This document shows, piece after piece, positions 24,569-34,107 of a DNA stretch of 64,000 nucleotides. Positions within the stretch are counted from its first letter, which is position 1. Each line of letters starts with the position of its first letter. Made by a program: the position numbers and the translations under genes. The notes beneath the pieces were generated by a model. The model was not told the DNA's origin. It ran no database searches and saw nothing but the letters and a program-made list of their open reading frames with translations. Source of the stretch: Pandoraea eparura (GTDB lineage Bacteria; Pseudomonadota; Gammaproteobacteria; Burkholderiales; Burkholderiaceae); assembly GCF_902459725.1 (NCBI RefSeq), contig NZ_CABPSH010000006.1:62001-126000 (forward strand), given 5' to 3'.

Positions 24569-25447
24569 CTAGTGCGTCAGAAAGTCGATGACCATGCGAT
24601 TGAATGCGTCCGCGTGCTCCCACTGCACCCAGTGTCCGCAGCGGTTGAACACATGCAACTGCCCATTCGGCAATCCGGCCAGCAGTCGCAGGCCGACGTC
24701 CATCGGCACGAAGCGGTCGTCACGCCCCCAGACGATTAGTGTCGGCGCCGCGACCTCGCCCAATCGTGCGCCATAGTCCGTGAACTGTTTTGGATTCGCG
24801 GCAAGGCTCTTCACGAAATTCTCGAGGTGGTCGCGATTCGCGAGCATGTTGTCGAGCCGAGCCTGCATCAGATCCTCGGTGATCGAACTCGCATCGAATA
24901 CGAACACGTTCATCATGCGCTTCAGGTTCTCGATGGTCGGATCTTTGTACAGACCATTGAGCAGTTTGATGCCTTCCGTCGGCATGGCCACGAATTGGCT
25001 CGGCCCGCCGGTGCCGCCTCCCATCAGGATCAGCTTGCCGACACGCGCGGGATTCGACAGGGCGAATGCCACGGTACTGTGTCCCCCCATCGAATTGCCG
25101 ATGATGTGCACACGCTCGATGTCGAGCGCATCGAGCACGGCCTTGAGCACGCGTGCGTTCAATTCGGAGCGCGACCCGGTGTTGACGACCGGATCGCTTT
25201 TTCCCCAGCCGGGGCAATCGACCAGCAGCACGCGGTAGCCGGCGTCGACCATCGGCTCGACGTTGCGGTTGAAATTGGCCCAGCCGGTCGCGCCTGGTCC
25301 CGAGCCATGCAGCATCACCACCGTTTCGGCCCCACTGCCGGCATCGTTGTAGTGAATGCGAAATTCCGTGTCCGCGTCGCGGATCGTCACGAAACGGCTC
25401 GTGGACGCTTCCGTGAGCGCCATGTCGGTCGATGTCGTTGTCGTCAT
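24569..25447 (-). CDS. mhpC: 2-hydroxy-6-oxonona-2,4-dienedioate hydrolase
   Basis: Alpha/beta hydrolase that cleaves the C-C bond of the meta-ring-fission product in 3-(3-hydroxyphenyl)propionate breakdown, giving succinate and 2-hydroxypenta-2,4-dienoate. 292 residues with nucleophile S119 (GNSMGG), acid D244 (GRDDRFVP) and H272 (CGHWVQWEH); the oxyanion segment is [10 protein letters not shown], typical of this subfamily. The start at 25447 follows GAGGGAGTC and fits better than the upstream in-frame codons to 25534. It is the last gene of the minus-strand mhp cluster, 111 bases after mhpT. Confidence 0.9.
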   Translation of the reverse strand: MTTTTSTDMALTEASTSRFVTIRDADTEFRIHYNDAGSGAETVVMLHGSGPGATGWANFNRNVEPMVDAGYRVLLVDCPGWGKSDPVVNTGSRSELNARVLKAVLDALDIERVHIIGNSMGGHSTVAFALSNPARVGKLILMGGGTGGPSQFVAMPTEGIKLLNGLYKDPTIENLKRMMNVFVFDASSITEDLMQARLDNMLANRDHLENFVKSLAANPKQFTDYGARLGEVAAPTLIVWGRDDRFVPMDVGLRLLAGLPNGQLHVFNRCGHWVQWEHADAFNRMVIDFLTH

Positions 25448-25558
25448 GATGACTCCCTCTACGAATAGTGAATCGTTGAGGACGGCGCGCTTCGTCATGA
25501 AACACGCCTCCCTCCCAAAGACTTTCTCAAGCACTCGACGATGCTCGGCGCCGCCCGG

Positions 25559-26845
25559 TCATTGCCCCGGCTGAGCGACGCCGGCGACAACGCGCGGTGC
25601 GAATGTGCTCACCACGCTCAGCGCGGCAATGGCTGCAATCACGATCAACGGAATGCTCGACGACACCAGCATCGACGCACTCTTCCCCAGCGCGAACAAC
25701 TGACCGGCGATCAACGGCCCCAGGATCGAGCCGAGACGCCCGACGGCCACCGCCGCCCCCACGCCCGTGCCCCGCACTTCTGTGGCATACGCTTGACCGG
25801 CCATCGAATACAGCACCGACTGCCCCCCGACCAGGAACAATCCGCAGAAGAAGGCGCCGCAGGCCATCGTCACCGCACCGTTGGCCCCCGACAACCCGGC
25901 CAGTGACAACGCAATGCCGAGGTACATGCCGATCACGGTCAAGCGCGGCGAACAGCGATCCATCACGTTCGCTATGCCGATCGCCCCGATGCCGCCACCG
26001 ATGTTGAACATCATGATGGCCATGCCTGCTTGTGCGCGCGACAGCCCGTTGGCCACCACCATCGACGGCAGCCAGTTCATCAGGAAGTACAGGACGATGA
26101 GCGTGCCGAGGTAGCTCGTCCACAGTGCGATCGTCGTGCGCGTGCGGCCCTCTTTCCACAGCGCGTGCGCGATGCTCGGTGTCGCGCCGGGCACGTCGTG
26201 CGGCGCCGTGGTGCCGGCGCCGCGCGAGTTACGCGTTACGCGCGTGGCGACGAACTGTGCCGACTCACGCAGACAAAGCCCCAGCAGCGGCACCATGAAC
26301 AACGGACCGAAACCGCCGACGTAAAACACGTGACGCCAGCCGTCGTCGCCAGGACTCATGATGCCGACCACGGCAGCGAATGCTGCGCCGAACGGCATGC
26401 CGCAATACATGGCACCAACGGCCGTGTTTCGCTGGCCCTCCGGCGCGGCTTCGGCGCATAGTGCGATCAGATTGGGCATGGCAGCGCCGAGACCGAGACC
26501 GGTCAGAAAGCGCGCCGTCAGCAGCGATTCGAAATTCCAGGTGTGTGCCGTGGCGAGCGAGAAAATGCCGAACAGGGCGACGGACAACATCAGCACCCGT
26601 TTGCGTCCCCAACGGTCGGCCAGACGCCCGCCAAGTGCGGCGCCAGGCAACAAGCCGATGGCACCGGCGCTGAACGCCCATCCCATCTGCGCCACGGAAA
26701 GTGCGAACTCCTTGGCGATGCGTGGGGCCGCCACGCCTGCCGACTGCAGATCGAGGCCTTCGAGCAGGGCGATGGCCAAACACAGTGCGATGGTTGCGAG
26801 GCTGCCCTTCGAGGGCGCCGCGCCTTGCGGTGATGATGCTTGCAT
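25559..26845 (-). CDS. mhpT: MFS transporter for 3-hydroxyphenylpropionate (MhpT-like)
   Basis: 428 residues with about 12 hydrophobic segments. It has the aromatic acid:H+ symporter opening ALLEGLDLQSAGVAAPRIA and the MFS signature GRLADRWGRKRVLM between segments 2 and 3. Location inside the mhp cluster points to uptake of 3-(3-hydroxyphenyl)propionate or a related phenolic acid. The start MQASSPQG at 26845 was preferred over an upstream extension to 26971 with an Arg-rich, unlikely N-terminus. A 277-base gap to mhpD holds no gene. Confidence 0.87.
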   Translation of the reverse strand: MQASSPQGAAPSKGSLATIALCLAIALLEGLDLQSAGVAAPRIAKEFALSVAQMGWAFSAGAIGLLPGAALGGRLADRWGRKRVLMLSVALFGIFSLATAHTWNFESLLTARFLTGLGLGAAMPNLIALCAEAAPEGQRNTAVGAMYCGMPFGAAFAAVVGIMSPGDDGWRHVFYVGGFGPLFMVPLLGLCLRESAQFVATRVTRNSRGAGTTAPHDVPGATPSIAHALWKEGRTRTTIALWTSYLGTLIVLYFLMNWLPSMVVANGLSRAQAGMAIMMFNIGGGIGAIGIANVMDRCSPRLTVIGMYLGIALSLAGLSGANGAVTMACGAFFCGLFLVGGQSVLYSMAGQAYATEVRGTGVGAAVAVGRLGSILGPLIAGQLFALGKSASMLVSSSIPLIVIAAIAALSVVSTFAPRVVAGVAQPGQ

Positions 26846-27122
26846 TGCTTTGTCTCCAGTTCCAGGAAAATCCGCTCTTCTCGGCGGTCGTGTTGAATCT
26901 TGGGCGTTGCGCGCTTTACCTCTCGATGTTCGACGGCGAAAAGTCCGGTTCATAAGCGACCCAAGTCGCATTAGTTCGTCGCATCAGCTCGCCCTATGAC
27001 GTTGCCGCATTGCATCGCCTTGATTCGCATAGCGCCGCCACAAGTCGTCTTGCGCTGCTGTCCGACGCGTCGTGATGTGTCCGTGCTTGTCCTTGCGTGC
27101 GCTGACGCGTGCGTGGGCTTCC

Positions 27123-27908
27123 TTACGCGAACGTCGCGCGTACGCTGCCCAGACCTTCGATTTCCGTGACGAACGTGCCTGCCTCGGTAACGGGGACCAT
27201 CGGGCCGAGCGCGCCGGTGAGCACCACGTCCCCCGCGCGCAGCGGCGTGCCGAGTTGCGCCATGCGGTCGGCAAGCCAGACCGCGGCATTCAACGGGTTG
27301 CCCAGACAGGCCGCGCCGTTGCCGCGCGAGAGCACTTCGCCGTTGTGCGAAAGGGTCATCGCGCAGGCGGTCAGCTCAATGTCGGCGAGCGCGACCGGCC
27401 GGCTGCCCAGCACGAACAGCGCGCTCGACGCGTTGTCGGCCACGGTGTCGACGAAGCGGATATTCCACTGCTCGATGCGGCTGTCGACGACTTCCACGGC
27501 CGCGACCGCATAGGCGGTGGCGCGCAGAATGTCGGCAAACGTATGTTTCTCGCACGTGAGGTCACGCTCGATCACAAGCGCGATCTCGGCTTCCACCTTG
27601 GGCTGGATGAGGCTCGCAAGCGGCATCGGCTGCGCGTCGCCGTAAGCCATGCCGGCAAACAGTGTGCCGAAGTCTGGCTGATCCACGCCGAGCTGCCGCT
27701 GCACCGCGAGCGATGTCAGGCCGATCTTCCGGCCGACGATGCGCTCGCCCGTGGCGGCACGCGCGGCGACGTTGCACTGCTGCACGGCATAGGCGCTCGC
27801 CGTGTCGTGGGGTGCGATCTCGCCGCGAACCGGTGCAATGGGCTGGCGTGTGGCCTCGGCTCGGCGAAGACGCTCGGCGAGGGTCTGAATCAATGAGGAA
27901 TTCGACAT
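27123..27908 (-). CDS. mhpD: 2-keto-4-pentenoate hydratase
   Basis: Adds water to 2-hydroxypenta-2,4-dienoate to give 4-hydroxy-2-oxovalerate, the step after MhpC. 261 residues. Family marks are GRKIGLTSLAVQRQLGVDQP, the metal-binding acidic strand VEAEIALVIERDLT, VDSRIEQW, and GNPLNAAVWLADRM with the end GDVVLTGALGPMVPV. It lies 15 bases downstream of mhpB in the same operon. The next enzymes, mhpE aldolase and mhpF acylating aldehyde dehydrogenase, are not in this window. Confidence 0.92.
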   Translation of the reverse strand: MSNSSLIQTLAERLRRAEATRQPIAPVRGEIAPHDTASAYAVQQCNVAARAATGERIVGRKIGLTSLAVQRQLGVDQPDFGTLFAGMAYGDAQPMPLASLIQPKVEAEIALVIERDLTCEKHTFADILRATAYAVAAVEVVDSRIEQWNIRFVDTVADNASSALFVLGSRPVALADIELTACAMTLSHNGEVLSRGNGAACLGNPLNAAVWLADRMAQLGTPLRAGDVVLTGALGPMVPVTEAGTFVTEIEGLGSVRATFA

Positions 27909-27923
27909 GGGAGACTCCTTCGA

Positions 27924-28883
27924 TCAGGCGGCCGCGGCCAGCGCCGTTTGCGGCTTGGCGTGCATTGCGGCAAAGCCGGCGATCCACTCGGGAATCGCAC
28001 GGTAGTAATCGAGGGACGCGCCGTACTCGCCATAAGCGGCGAGTGCCGCGAAAGCTGCGACCCACGTACGGATTTCGTGGGCCGATTTGCCGCCGTCGCG
28101 CGTGATCGCGTCGTTGCTGATTTCATCGACGGCGCTCAGATGCCCGTCGCAGAGCAACGAGAGAAACGCGTGGTCCCACTGCGGATTGAGCGGATGCAGA
28201 TGGCTCGTTCCCAACGTGAATGCTTCGGCGGCGGCCACCGTGCGTGCCTGACGCGCCGCGCGCGATTCGGCGGATGGGTTACGGCCGGCGATCAGACGCT
28301 CGGCGACCTCCTCGGTCGCACCGATCAGCTCGGGCACGGGCGGTTCGTGCGAGATGCCACCCGATCCCACCACCAGCACGCGCTTGTCCGTGCGCGCCAG
28401 GTGCCGGCCGATGGCGTCTCCCAGCAGGCGAGACCGGCGCAGCGTCGCCATCGGCGGCGCGACCGAGTTGATGAATACGGGCACAACTGGGTAGGCATCG
28501 AGCCCGCCTGTGAGCACTTCCAACGCATAGGCGCAGCCATGATCGACCTGCATGCGGTAAGACAGTGCGACGTCGACCTCCGACGCCAGCACGTGCTCGG
28601 CGAGTGCATGCGCGATATCTGAAGGGACCGGCAGCTTGCCGGCCAGGCTGTTGAAGTCGCCGATGGCCGTGGCCGCCGCGCCAATGCAGAACGGCGGCAT
28701 GACGTCATAGAAGAAGCCATTGAAGTGATCCGGCGCGAATACGACAACCAGTTCGGGATCGAACGCGCGCACGCGCTCGCGTGCCCGCGCCTGCACCCGC
28801 TTCACGTCGGACACGATGTGGTCGGGCGGATCGAAATAGCCGTGCAACGGCGTATGCGAAATGCATTCGAGATGAATCGGCAT
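27924..28883 (-). CDS. mhpB: 2,3-dihydroxyphenylpropionate 1,2-dioxygenase
   Basis: Extradiol ring-cleavage dioxygenase of the LigB-type (class III) that opens 2,3-dihydroxyphenylpropionate. 319 residues; E. coli MhpB is 314. Visible family parts are the N-terminal SHTPLHGYFDPP, VVVFAPDHFNGFF (with a likely Fe(II)-ligand His), YRMQVDHGCAYALEVL, and GSGGISHEPPVPEL. It starts 3 bases after the mhpA stop, so the two are translationally linked. Confidence 0.94.
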   Translation of the reverse strand: MPIHLECISHTPLHGYFDPPDHIVSDVKRVQARARERVRAFDPELVVVFAPDHFNGFFYDVMPPFCIGAAATAIGDFNSLAGKLPVPSDIAHALAEHVLASEVDVALSYRMQVDHGCAYALEVLTGGLDAYPVVPVFINSVAPPMATLRRSRLLGDAIGRHLARTDKRVLVVGSGGISHEPPVPELIGATEEVAERLIAGRNPSAESRAARQARTVAAAEAFTLGTSHLHPLNPQWDHAFLSLLCDGHLSAVDEISNDAITRDGGKSAHEIRTWVAAFAALAAYGEYGASLDYYRAIPEWIAGFAAMHAKPQTALAAAA

Positions 28884-28886
28884 GAC

Positions 28887-30740
28887 TCAGGCTCCGGCAA
28901 CTTGCTGCATGACGACGGTGGGGGCTTGGTTCGTTGGCGCGCGCAGCGGCGTCGCCTGCCGCACCGGATCATCGGAGAGCGCTACCTTGCCGGCTAGCTC
29001 GATCAGCGCGTCCGACACTTCCTGCGGGGCGCAGACACCCGCGACGAATCGATCGGGGCGCAGCAAGACCACGGACTGCGAACGCGCGCCGAACCAGTCC
29101 TTCAGCCGATTGAGCGGATCGCCGATCGCGATCACGCCCGCCGGCACGTCGTCGGTGTGCGCCATCTGCACGTCGGGCTTGGCCAGCACGAAGCGCACGC
29201 CCAGTGTCTCGGCAACGGCGCGCGCACGCGCTGTCAGGCCGAACGTCGGGTCGGCCCCCCATCCGAGCACGGCAAAGTGATTGCCGATGACGTCGTCGAG
29301 ACGTTGAAGCTCGCCGGTCTCCGTGCGGACACTCGGCTGAATGAATAGACGCCCGACCGGCGAACTGGCAAACGGGTCGCGGCCATACACCCGGCGCCCG
29401 AGCCACGAGTCCCGCTTCTCGCTCATCAGGCCCAGCAGGCGGCCCGGCGCCGAATTGCCCGAGCGCTTCAACAGGCGCGCCAGCCAGCCGCCGGTGGATG
29501 TCGAGGGGGGAAGCAACACCACTCCCGCTTCGTAGCGCGGCATCGGCTTGAAACGCATTTCCACGAAGTAGCGCCTGACCGACGGAAACAGGTTGAAGCT
29601 GCGCACGAAGGCGTCACGGAAGCGCACGCCGAAGCGTGTGGTCGGTGCAAAGATGTCGCCCGCGACTTCGGAGAGGTGGATCATCGAGCGCGCATGTGGC
29701 CGGCGCTCGGCGGTGTACGTGTCGAGCAGGCTCGGGAGACTCTGCCCCTTGATCACCATCGCAAGCTTCCAGCCAAGGTTGTTGGCGTCGCGAATGCCGC
29801 TGTTGTAGCCCTGCCCCTGCCATACGGGCATGATGTGCGCCGCGTCGCCTGCCAGCAACACGCGATCCACACGGAACGTCTCCGCCAGCCGCGCGTTGTG
29901 CGTGTAGACCCGCTTGCGGATGTAGTCGACCCGGTCCGGATGCGCGACCACCTTGCGAATCAGGGCGGCCATGTTCTCGGGCCTGGAGAGTGCTTCCTCC
30001 GTCTCGCCTGGCATGACCATGAATTCGAAGCGGCGAATGCCGTGGGGCAGGGCCGCCGAAACGTACGGGCGCTCGTGATCGCAGTGCAGATAAACGTGAG
30101 GCGAGCCCACCGGGTCGTTACGCACGTCGACCACGATCCACTGGTTGGGCTTCGTGCGCCCTTCGAACGGCACCTGAAGCAGGCGACGAATCACGCTGTT
30201 GCCGCCGTCGGCGCCAACAACGTAACCCGCGCGAATCGTACGGACTTCGCCATCGTTCGTTCGCGTGCTCAGCGTCACCCCCCGAGGGTCCTGCGCGAGC
30301 GCCTCGACGCTGTGCCCGAAGCGCACGTCCACGTGCGCGAATCGGTCGAGCCCCTCGAACAGCACCCGATCGGCGAGGGGTTGAATGAACGCGTTGCGGC
30401 GCGACCAGCCGAATTCGTCGGTACGCGGCTCGATCGACGCGAAGCAGTGACCGTCGCTCGTGACAAACCGCATCCAGTGATCGGGGGTCGTGTGTGGAAG
30501 CAGGGCGTCGGCAAGGCCGACGGCCTGGAATACGCGCAAGGCCTCGTCGTCCAGACCGATGGCGCGCGGGTAATCGATGAGTTGATCCAGCTTTTCCAGG
30601 ATCGTGACGCGCACGCCTTGCAAGCCGAGGATATTCGCGATCATCAGCCCAACCGGGCCCGCGCCGACGATGGCCACGGCCGTCGTGATGTCGGCAGTGG
30701 TGTCGGCCACGGCATTGGTGGCGTTGACGAATGTACTCAT
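28887..30740 (-). CDS. mhpA: 3-(3-hydroxyphenyl)propionate hydroxylase
   Basis: FAD- and NADH-dependent monooxygenase that makes 2,3-dihydroxyphenylpropionate, the first step of the pathway. 617 residues, somewhat longer than the E. coli enzyme (554). It has the dinucleotide-binding [16 protein letters not shown], the FAD/NADH motif [15 protein letters not shown], and [22 protein letters not shown]-terminal thioredoxin-like extension follows. It heads the minus-strand operon and has a GGAG ribosome site. The upstream region holds a palindrome suited to MhpR and a strong hairpin. Confidence 0.92.
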   Translation of the reverse strand: MSTFVNATNAVADTTADITTAVAIVGAGPVGLMIANILGLQGVRVTILEKLDQLIDYPRAIGLDDEALRVFQAVGLADALLPHTTPDHWMRFVTSDGHCFASIEPRTDEFGWSRRNAFIQPLADRVLFEGLDRFAHVDVRFGHSVEALAQDPRGVTLSTRTNDGEVRTIRAGYVVGADGGNSVIRRLLQVPFEGRTKPNQWIVVDVRNDPVGSPHVYLHCDHERPYVSAALPHGIRRFEFMVMPGETEEALSRPENMAALIRKVVAHPDRVDYIRKRVYTHNARLAETFRVDRVLLAGDAAHIMPVWQGQGYNSGIRDANNLGWKLAMVIKGQSLPSLLDTYTAERRPHARSMIHLSEVAGDIFAPTTRFGVRFRDAFVRSFNLFPSVRRYFVEMRFKPMPRYEAGVVLLPPSTSTGGWLARLLKRSGNSAPGRLLGLMSEKRDSWLGRRVYGRDPFASSPVGRLFIQPSVRTETGELQRLDDVIGNHFAVLGWGADPTFGLTARARAVAETLGVRFVLAKPDVQMAHTDDVPAGVIAIGDPLNRLKDWFGARSQSVVLLRPDRFVAGVCAPQEVSDALIELAGKVALSDDPVRQATPLRAPTNQAPTVVMQQVAGA

Positions 30741-30871
30741 GTGTCTCGCTCCTTGTTTTGAGCGCGAGCGCGCCCTGCACGCCGGTCTGGCGCGTTCGAA
30801 TGGCGTGCTGCGTTCGTTGATTCCGTCGCGGCTCGTGTCGTCCGCTAATCGTTAGGCCGGGGGCGGTCGTT

Positions 30872-30918
30872 GAGCGAGGTGTCTTCGACGACACTCGCTC
30901 ACACCGAAAAGAAGGTGT
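30872..30918 (-). promoter_or_regulatory. Hairpin pair in the mhpA leader
   Basis: GAGCGAGGTGTC (30872-30883) pairs with GACACTCGCTC (30890-30900) with one bulged G and a 6-base loop. Next to it ACACC (30901-30905) pairs with GGTGT (30914-30918). The position, 130-180 bases before mhpA, would place both in its mRNA leader. No T run follows on either strand. Confidence 0.45.
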
Positions 30919-30987
30919 CTCCGCTAGCGCTCTGATTTTTCGATGAGTCTAGGCAGGTCGCGAAAAGCGCTCAACAATTTCACCGAA

Positions 30988-31006
30988 ATGTGCATAGAAT
31001 GCACAT
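30988..31006 (+). promoter_or_regulatory. Palindromic operator in the mhpR/mhpA divergent region
   Basis: ATGTGCAT and ATGCACAT, perfect 8-base half sites with a 3-base centre AGA. It lies 23 bases before the mhpR start, in the only shared control region, and is the best candidate for MhpR binding and autoregulation. Confidence 0.65.
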
Positions 31007-31028
31007 CATTGATTTTAAATGTGATTTC

Positions 31029-31844
31029 ATGAGCAAATATCCGAACGTGCGCGGGCTGTCGCGCGGCCTGCTGGTATTGCGGGCGCTCAACGCGATGGAG
31101 CGGGGACGCGCGACGCCGCAGCAGTTGAGCGAAGCGACGGGACTTCACCGCACCACCGTGCGCAGACTGCTGGAGACATTGCTGGAAGACGGATTCGTGC
31201 GACGCAGTACCTCCGACGACACCTTCCGTCTGGCGCTCGCGGTGCGCTCGCTCAGCGAGGGCTTCACGGACGACGAACGCATAGCGACCATCGCACCGCC
31301 GATCATGGGGAAGTTGATGCAACGTGTGGTGTGGCCCTCCGATCTGACCACTCCCGACGGCGACGCCATGATCATCCGCGAGACGACGCATCGTTTCAGC
31401 CCGTTGTCGTTTCACCGGGCCATGGTCGGGCGGCGCTTGCCGATGCTGTTCACGGCGGCTGGACGGGCGTACTTCGGTATGTGCCCGGAGGCGGAGCGCG
31501 AGGACATTCTCGATTTGCTGCGAACGGGCGCGGGCGGGGAGTTGCAGCAGCGGTTTGCTGGCGATGATGCATTCATCCGCAATCTCGTGCGCCAGACACG
31601 CGAGAATGGCTTCGGCTCGAATCATGGCGACTGGCTCGACCAGCGCAAGATCGGCGCGGTCGCGGTCGCCATTGTGTCGGAGGGACGTGTGCTGGCGAGT
31701 CTTAACGTGATCTATCTCGATCAGGCCGTGAGCCCGGCCGAGGCCGTGCGGCGGTTCGTGCCGCCGCTGCAGGAGGCGGCGGCGCAGATGGCCGCCGCCG
31801 TGGCACCCGCCGCCCCCGTGCATGCGGCGTCCGCTGACGATTAA
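31029..31844 (+). CDS. mhpR: IclR-family activator of the mhp genes
   Basis: 271-residue IclR-type regulator. The N-terminal winged helix is visible as ATPQQLSEATGLHRTTVRRL, the effector domain follows with MIIRETTHRFSPLSFHRAMVG and RENGFGSNHGDW. E. coli MhpR is of the same family and activates mhp genes with 3HPP. ATG 31029 (MSKYPNVRG) was chosen because the earlier ATG at 30990 lies within the palindromic operator. It is divergent from mhpA. The C-terminus is Ala-rich. Effector identity is inferred from context. Confidence 0.88.
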   Translation: MSKYPNVRGLSRGLLVLRALNAMERGRATPQQLSEATGLHRTTVRRLLETLLEDGFVRRSTSDDTFRLALAVRSLSEGFTDDERIATIAPPIMGKLMQRVVWPSDLTTPDGDAMIIRETTHRFSPLSFHRAMVGRRLPMLFTAAGRAYFGMCPEAEREDILDLLRTGAGGELQQRFAGDDAFIRNLVRQTRENGFGSNHGDWLDQRKIGAVAVAIVSEGRVLASLNVIYLDQAVSPAEAVRRFVPPLQEAAAQMAAAVAPAAPVHAASADD

Positions 31845-31905
31845 GCGCCACCGCTCGCCATGACCGCTTGGGTCTGGACGTCGATCAATTCACGCCAGGC
31901 CCGCG

Positions 31906-31971
31906 TTAGCTTTTTCCCGATCGCATTCGATATTCCACGGGACTCAGTCCACCAAGTTTCGATTTGAGGCG
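31906..31971 (-). mobile_element. IS3-family transposase C-terminal scrap
   Basis: On the minus strand the 21 codons before TAA (31908-31906) read RLKSKLGGLSPVEYR and six more residues. This is the characteristic tail of IS3/IS150-type OrfB. Nothing else of the element is visible. It lies 60 bases after mhpR, at the border of the mhp cluster. Confidence 0.6.
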
Positions 31972-32079
31972 GGGCCGGCTGTCGTGATCTGATCGGCTAA
32001 ATCCGGACCAGCCGCGATGCGAGCTTTTTGGAAAATTGATCGTTTGCAGCGACAGCAAGATGGAAACGCCCTTGGTGAA

Positions 32080-33006
32080 TCACTCGGGGGCATTTCCCAA
32101 CAGCAGCGCTTGCGCCTCGACGACCACCTCCACCAGTAGATCGGCAAGCAGCCGCACACGTGGTGAGCGTTTGACATCGGGATGCATCACCAGCCATAGC
32201 TTTCTTACGGTGGTGCAGACGGGATCGGGGACCAACGACAATGCGTCGTCGTTGGCAGCCAGGAAATGGGGGAGTACCGCGATGCCGAGACCCACACGGG
32301 TAGCGTTGAGCAACGCGGTGAGATCGTTGCTCTTGAGGACAAAACGCCGATTGCCGGCAACCTGAGTCAGCCAGCGCTGCTGCGGTACCTGATCAAGACT
32401 GTCGTCGTAACCGAGAAACTCCCAGGCATCAGCCGGCCGGCGAGTATAACCATGGGCTGCGTAAAGTCCATAACCCATGTCCCCAATGGCACGCGCCGCC
32501 AGGCCCGCCGCAGTCGGTCGCGACATTCGGATGGCCAGGTCGGCCTCGCCCCGCGCCAGATTGGCATCCCGCGCCTCGCCGATCACCTCGAGATCGATGT
32601 TCTGCCATCTGGAGCGCATGGCGGCCAGGCGAGGCACCAGGAATTGACCCGCCAAAACAGGGGGGGCCGACAGCCGGACTGTTCCCTGCAACGATGAAAC
32701 GCCGAGGGCTACCCGCGAAAATGCCTGGGCTTCGTCGTCCAGTCGGCCAGCCTGCGCGACCAGCGTCTCGCCTTCCGCCGTCAATGACCACGCTTTGGGC
32801 AAGCGGTCGAAAAGCCTGATCCCCAGCGACTGCTCCAGTGCCTCGACGCGCCTTGCCACGGTCGAGTGCTCGACGCCGAGCCGCCGAGCCGTACCCGACA
32901 AGCTGCCCGTGCGCGCCAGTTCCAGAAAATAGCGGACGTCATCCCACTGCAGAGCGCGCTTTTCAACGCCAGTGATAGCTGTGTTTTTTTGCACAGTAAA
33001 TGTCAA
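32080..33006 (-). CDS. LysR-family transcriptional regulator
   Basis: 308 residues. The helix-turn-helix is clear: VRYFLELARTGSLSGTARRL then EHSTVARRVEALEQ and GIRLFDRLPKAWSLTAEG. The rest is the periplasmic-binding-like effector domain. It belongs to the subgroup usually divergent from oxidoreductases, and here it is divergent from the quinone oxidoreductase gene by 72 bases. No ATG precedes the HTH; TTG 33006 (with GGA 8 bases before) or GTG 32994 are the options. The TTGACA at this site could also be a promoter -35, so the start is uncertain. Effector unknown. Confidence 0.85.
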   Translation of the reverse strand: MTFTVQKNTAITGVEKRALQWDDVRYFLELARTGSLSGTARRLGVEHSTVARRVEALEQSLGIRLFDRLPKAWSLTAEGETLVAQAGRLDDEAQAFSRVALGVSSLQGTVRLSAPPVLAGQFLVPRLAAMRSRWQNIDLEVIGEARDANLARGEADLAIRMSRPTAAGLAARAIGDMGYGLYAAHGYTRRPADAWEFLGYDDSLDQVPQQRWLTQVAGNRRFVLKSNDLTALLNATRVGLGIAVLPHFLAANDDALSLVPDPVCTTVRKLWLVMHPDVKRSPRVRLLADLLVEVVVEAQALLLGNAPE

Positions 33007-33078
33007 GTTTTTCCGAATTGATGGCTAATTTTGCTCGACGTAAGCTGCGCTTGCAAGCTCATCCATCAGGGGAACACC

Positions 33079-34086
33079 ATGACCCAGCGCGAATCATTTC
33101 AAGACTCATCAGCAGCGTCCCAGATTGTTATCAGCCAATATGGCGACGCGTCGGCATTGACCACCGTAGAGGAAACGCTGCCTCCGCCGGCGGCCGGCGA
33201 GATCCGAGTCCGGCACACGGCGATCGGTGTTAACTATGTCGATATCTATCACCGCACCGGCCTCTACCGGCTGCCCTCGCTTCCCGCAGTGCTTGGCGTC
33301 GAGGCCGCTGGCATCGTCGAGGCGCTCGGGCCGAATGTCGACACAGTGCGTCTGGGCCAGCGTATTGCCTACGCCGGCCTTCCCACCGGTGGTTATGCCA
33401 GCGCCCGCAACCTACCGGCCGACCGGGCCATCGCTTTGCCCGACGACGTACCCGACGACGCAGTGGCCAGCCTGCTGCTGCGCGGCATCACCACTCACAT
33501 GCTGCTGACCTACGTCTATTCGCTGAAGGCTGGCGATACCGTGCTCGTGCACGCTGCGGCCGGAGGTCTCGGGCTGGTGCTCGTGCAGTGGGCGAAGTCG
33601 ATGGGCGCACGCGTCATCGGCACCGTCAGTTCGCTGGCCAAGGCGGAGCTGGCCATCTCACACGGATTGGACCACGCGATCAATTACCGCGATAAGGACT
33701 TCGTGGCAGAGGTCATGCGGCTGACGGATGGCGAGGGCGTCGATTACGCTATCGACGGCATCGGCGGAAAGACTCTGCTCGATACCCTCGGCTGTGTACG
33801 TCCTTACGGTATGGTTGCCAATGTCGGCCAAGTGTCGGGCGACGTCGCACCGCTCGATCTGTCGCTGCTCGGCCCGGCGCGTTCGGTGGCGCTCTCGCGG
33901 CCCGGCGTCATTCGCTTTATGACGGATCTGGAACGTTATCGCGAAGGGGCACTGGCCACCATCCGGCAACTGCAGGCCGGGCTGCGGCCGACGATCGGCG
34001 ACATCCTTCCATTGCGCGAAGCGGCGGAGGCACATCGCCGGCTCGAAGCCGGGCAAACCGCCGGTGCCATTCTCCTGCATCCCTGA
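33079..34086 (+). CDS. NADPH:quinone oxidoreductase (zinc-independent MDR family)
   Basis: 335 residues. It shows the GroES-like part with GVNYVDIYHRTGLY (the QOR mark, without zinc-binding Cys/His), GVEAAGIVEALG, and the NADPH-binding VLVHAAAGGLGLVLVQWAK. It reduces quinones or related alkenals with NADPH. ATG 33079 was chosen since CAGGGGAAC precedes it; the frame is open to 33031. It is divergent from a LysR gene that probably controls it, and followed by the YciI-like gene after 21 bases. Confidence 0.92.
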   Translation: MTQRESFQDSSAASQIVISQYGDASALTTVEETLPPPAAGEIRVRHTAIGVNYVDIYHRTGLYRLPSLPAVLGVEAAGIVEALGPNVDTVRLGQRIAYAGLPTGGYASARNLPADRAIALPDDVPDDAVASLLLRGITTHMLLTYVYSLKAGDTVLVHAAAGGLGLVLVQWAKSMGARVIGTVSSLAKAELAISHGLDHAINYRDKDFVAEVMRLTDGEGVDYAIDGIGGKTLLDTLGCVRPYGMVANVGQVSGDVAPLDLSLLGPARSVALSRPGVIRFMTDLERYREGALATIRQLQAGLRPTIGDILPLREAAEAHRRLEAGQTAGAILLHP

Positions 34087-34107
34087 GCAAAATCAACGAG
34101 GATCATC

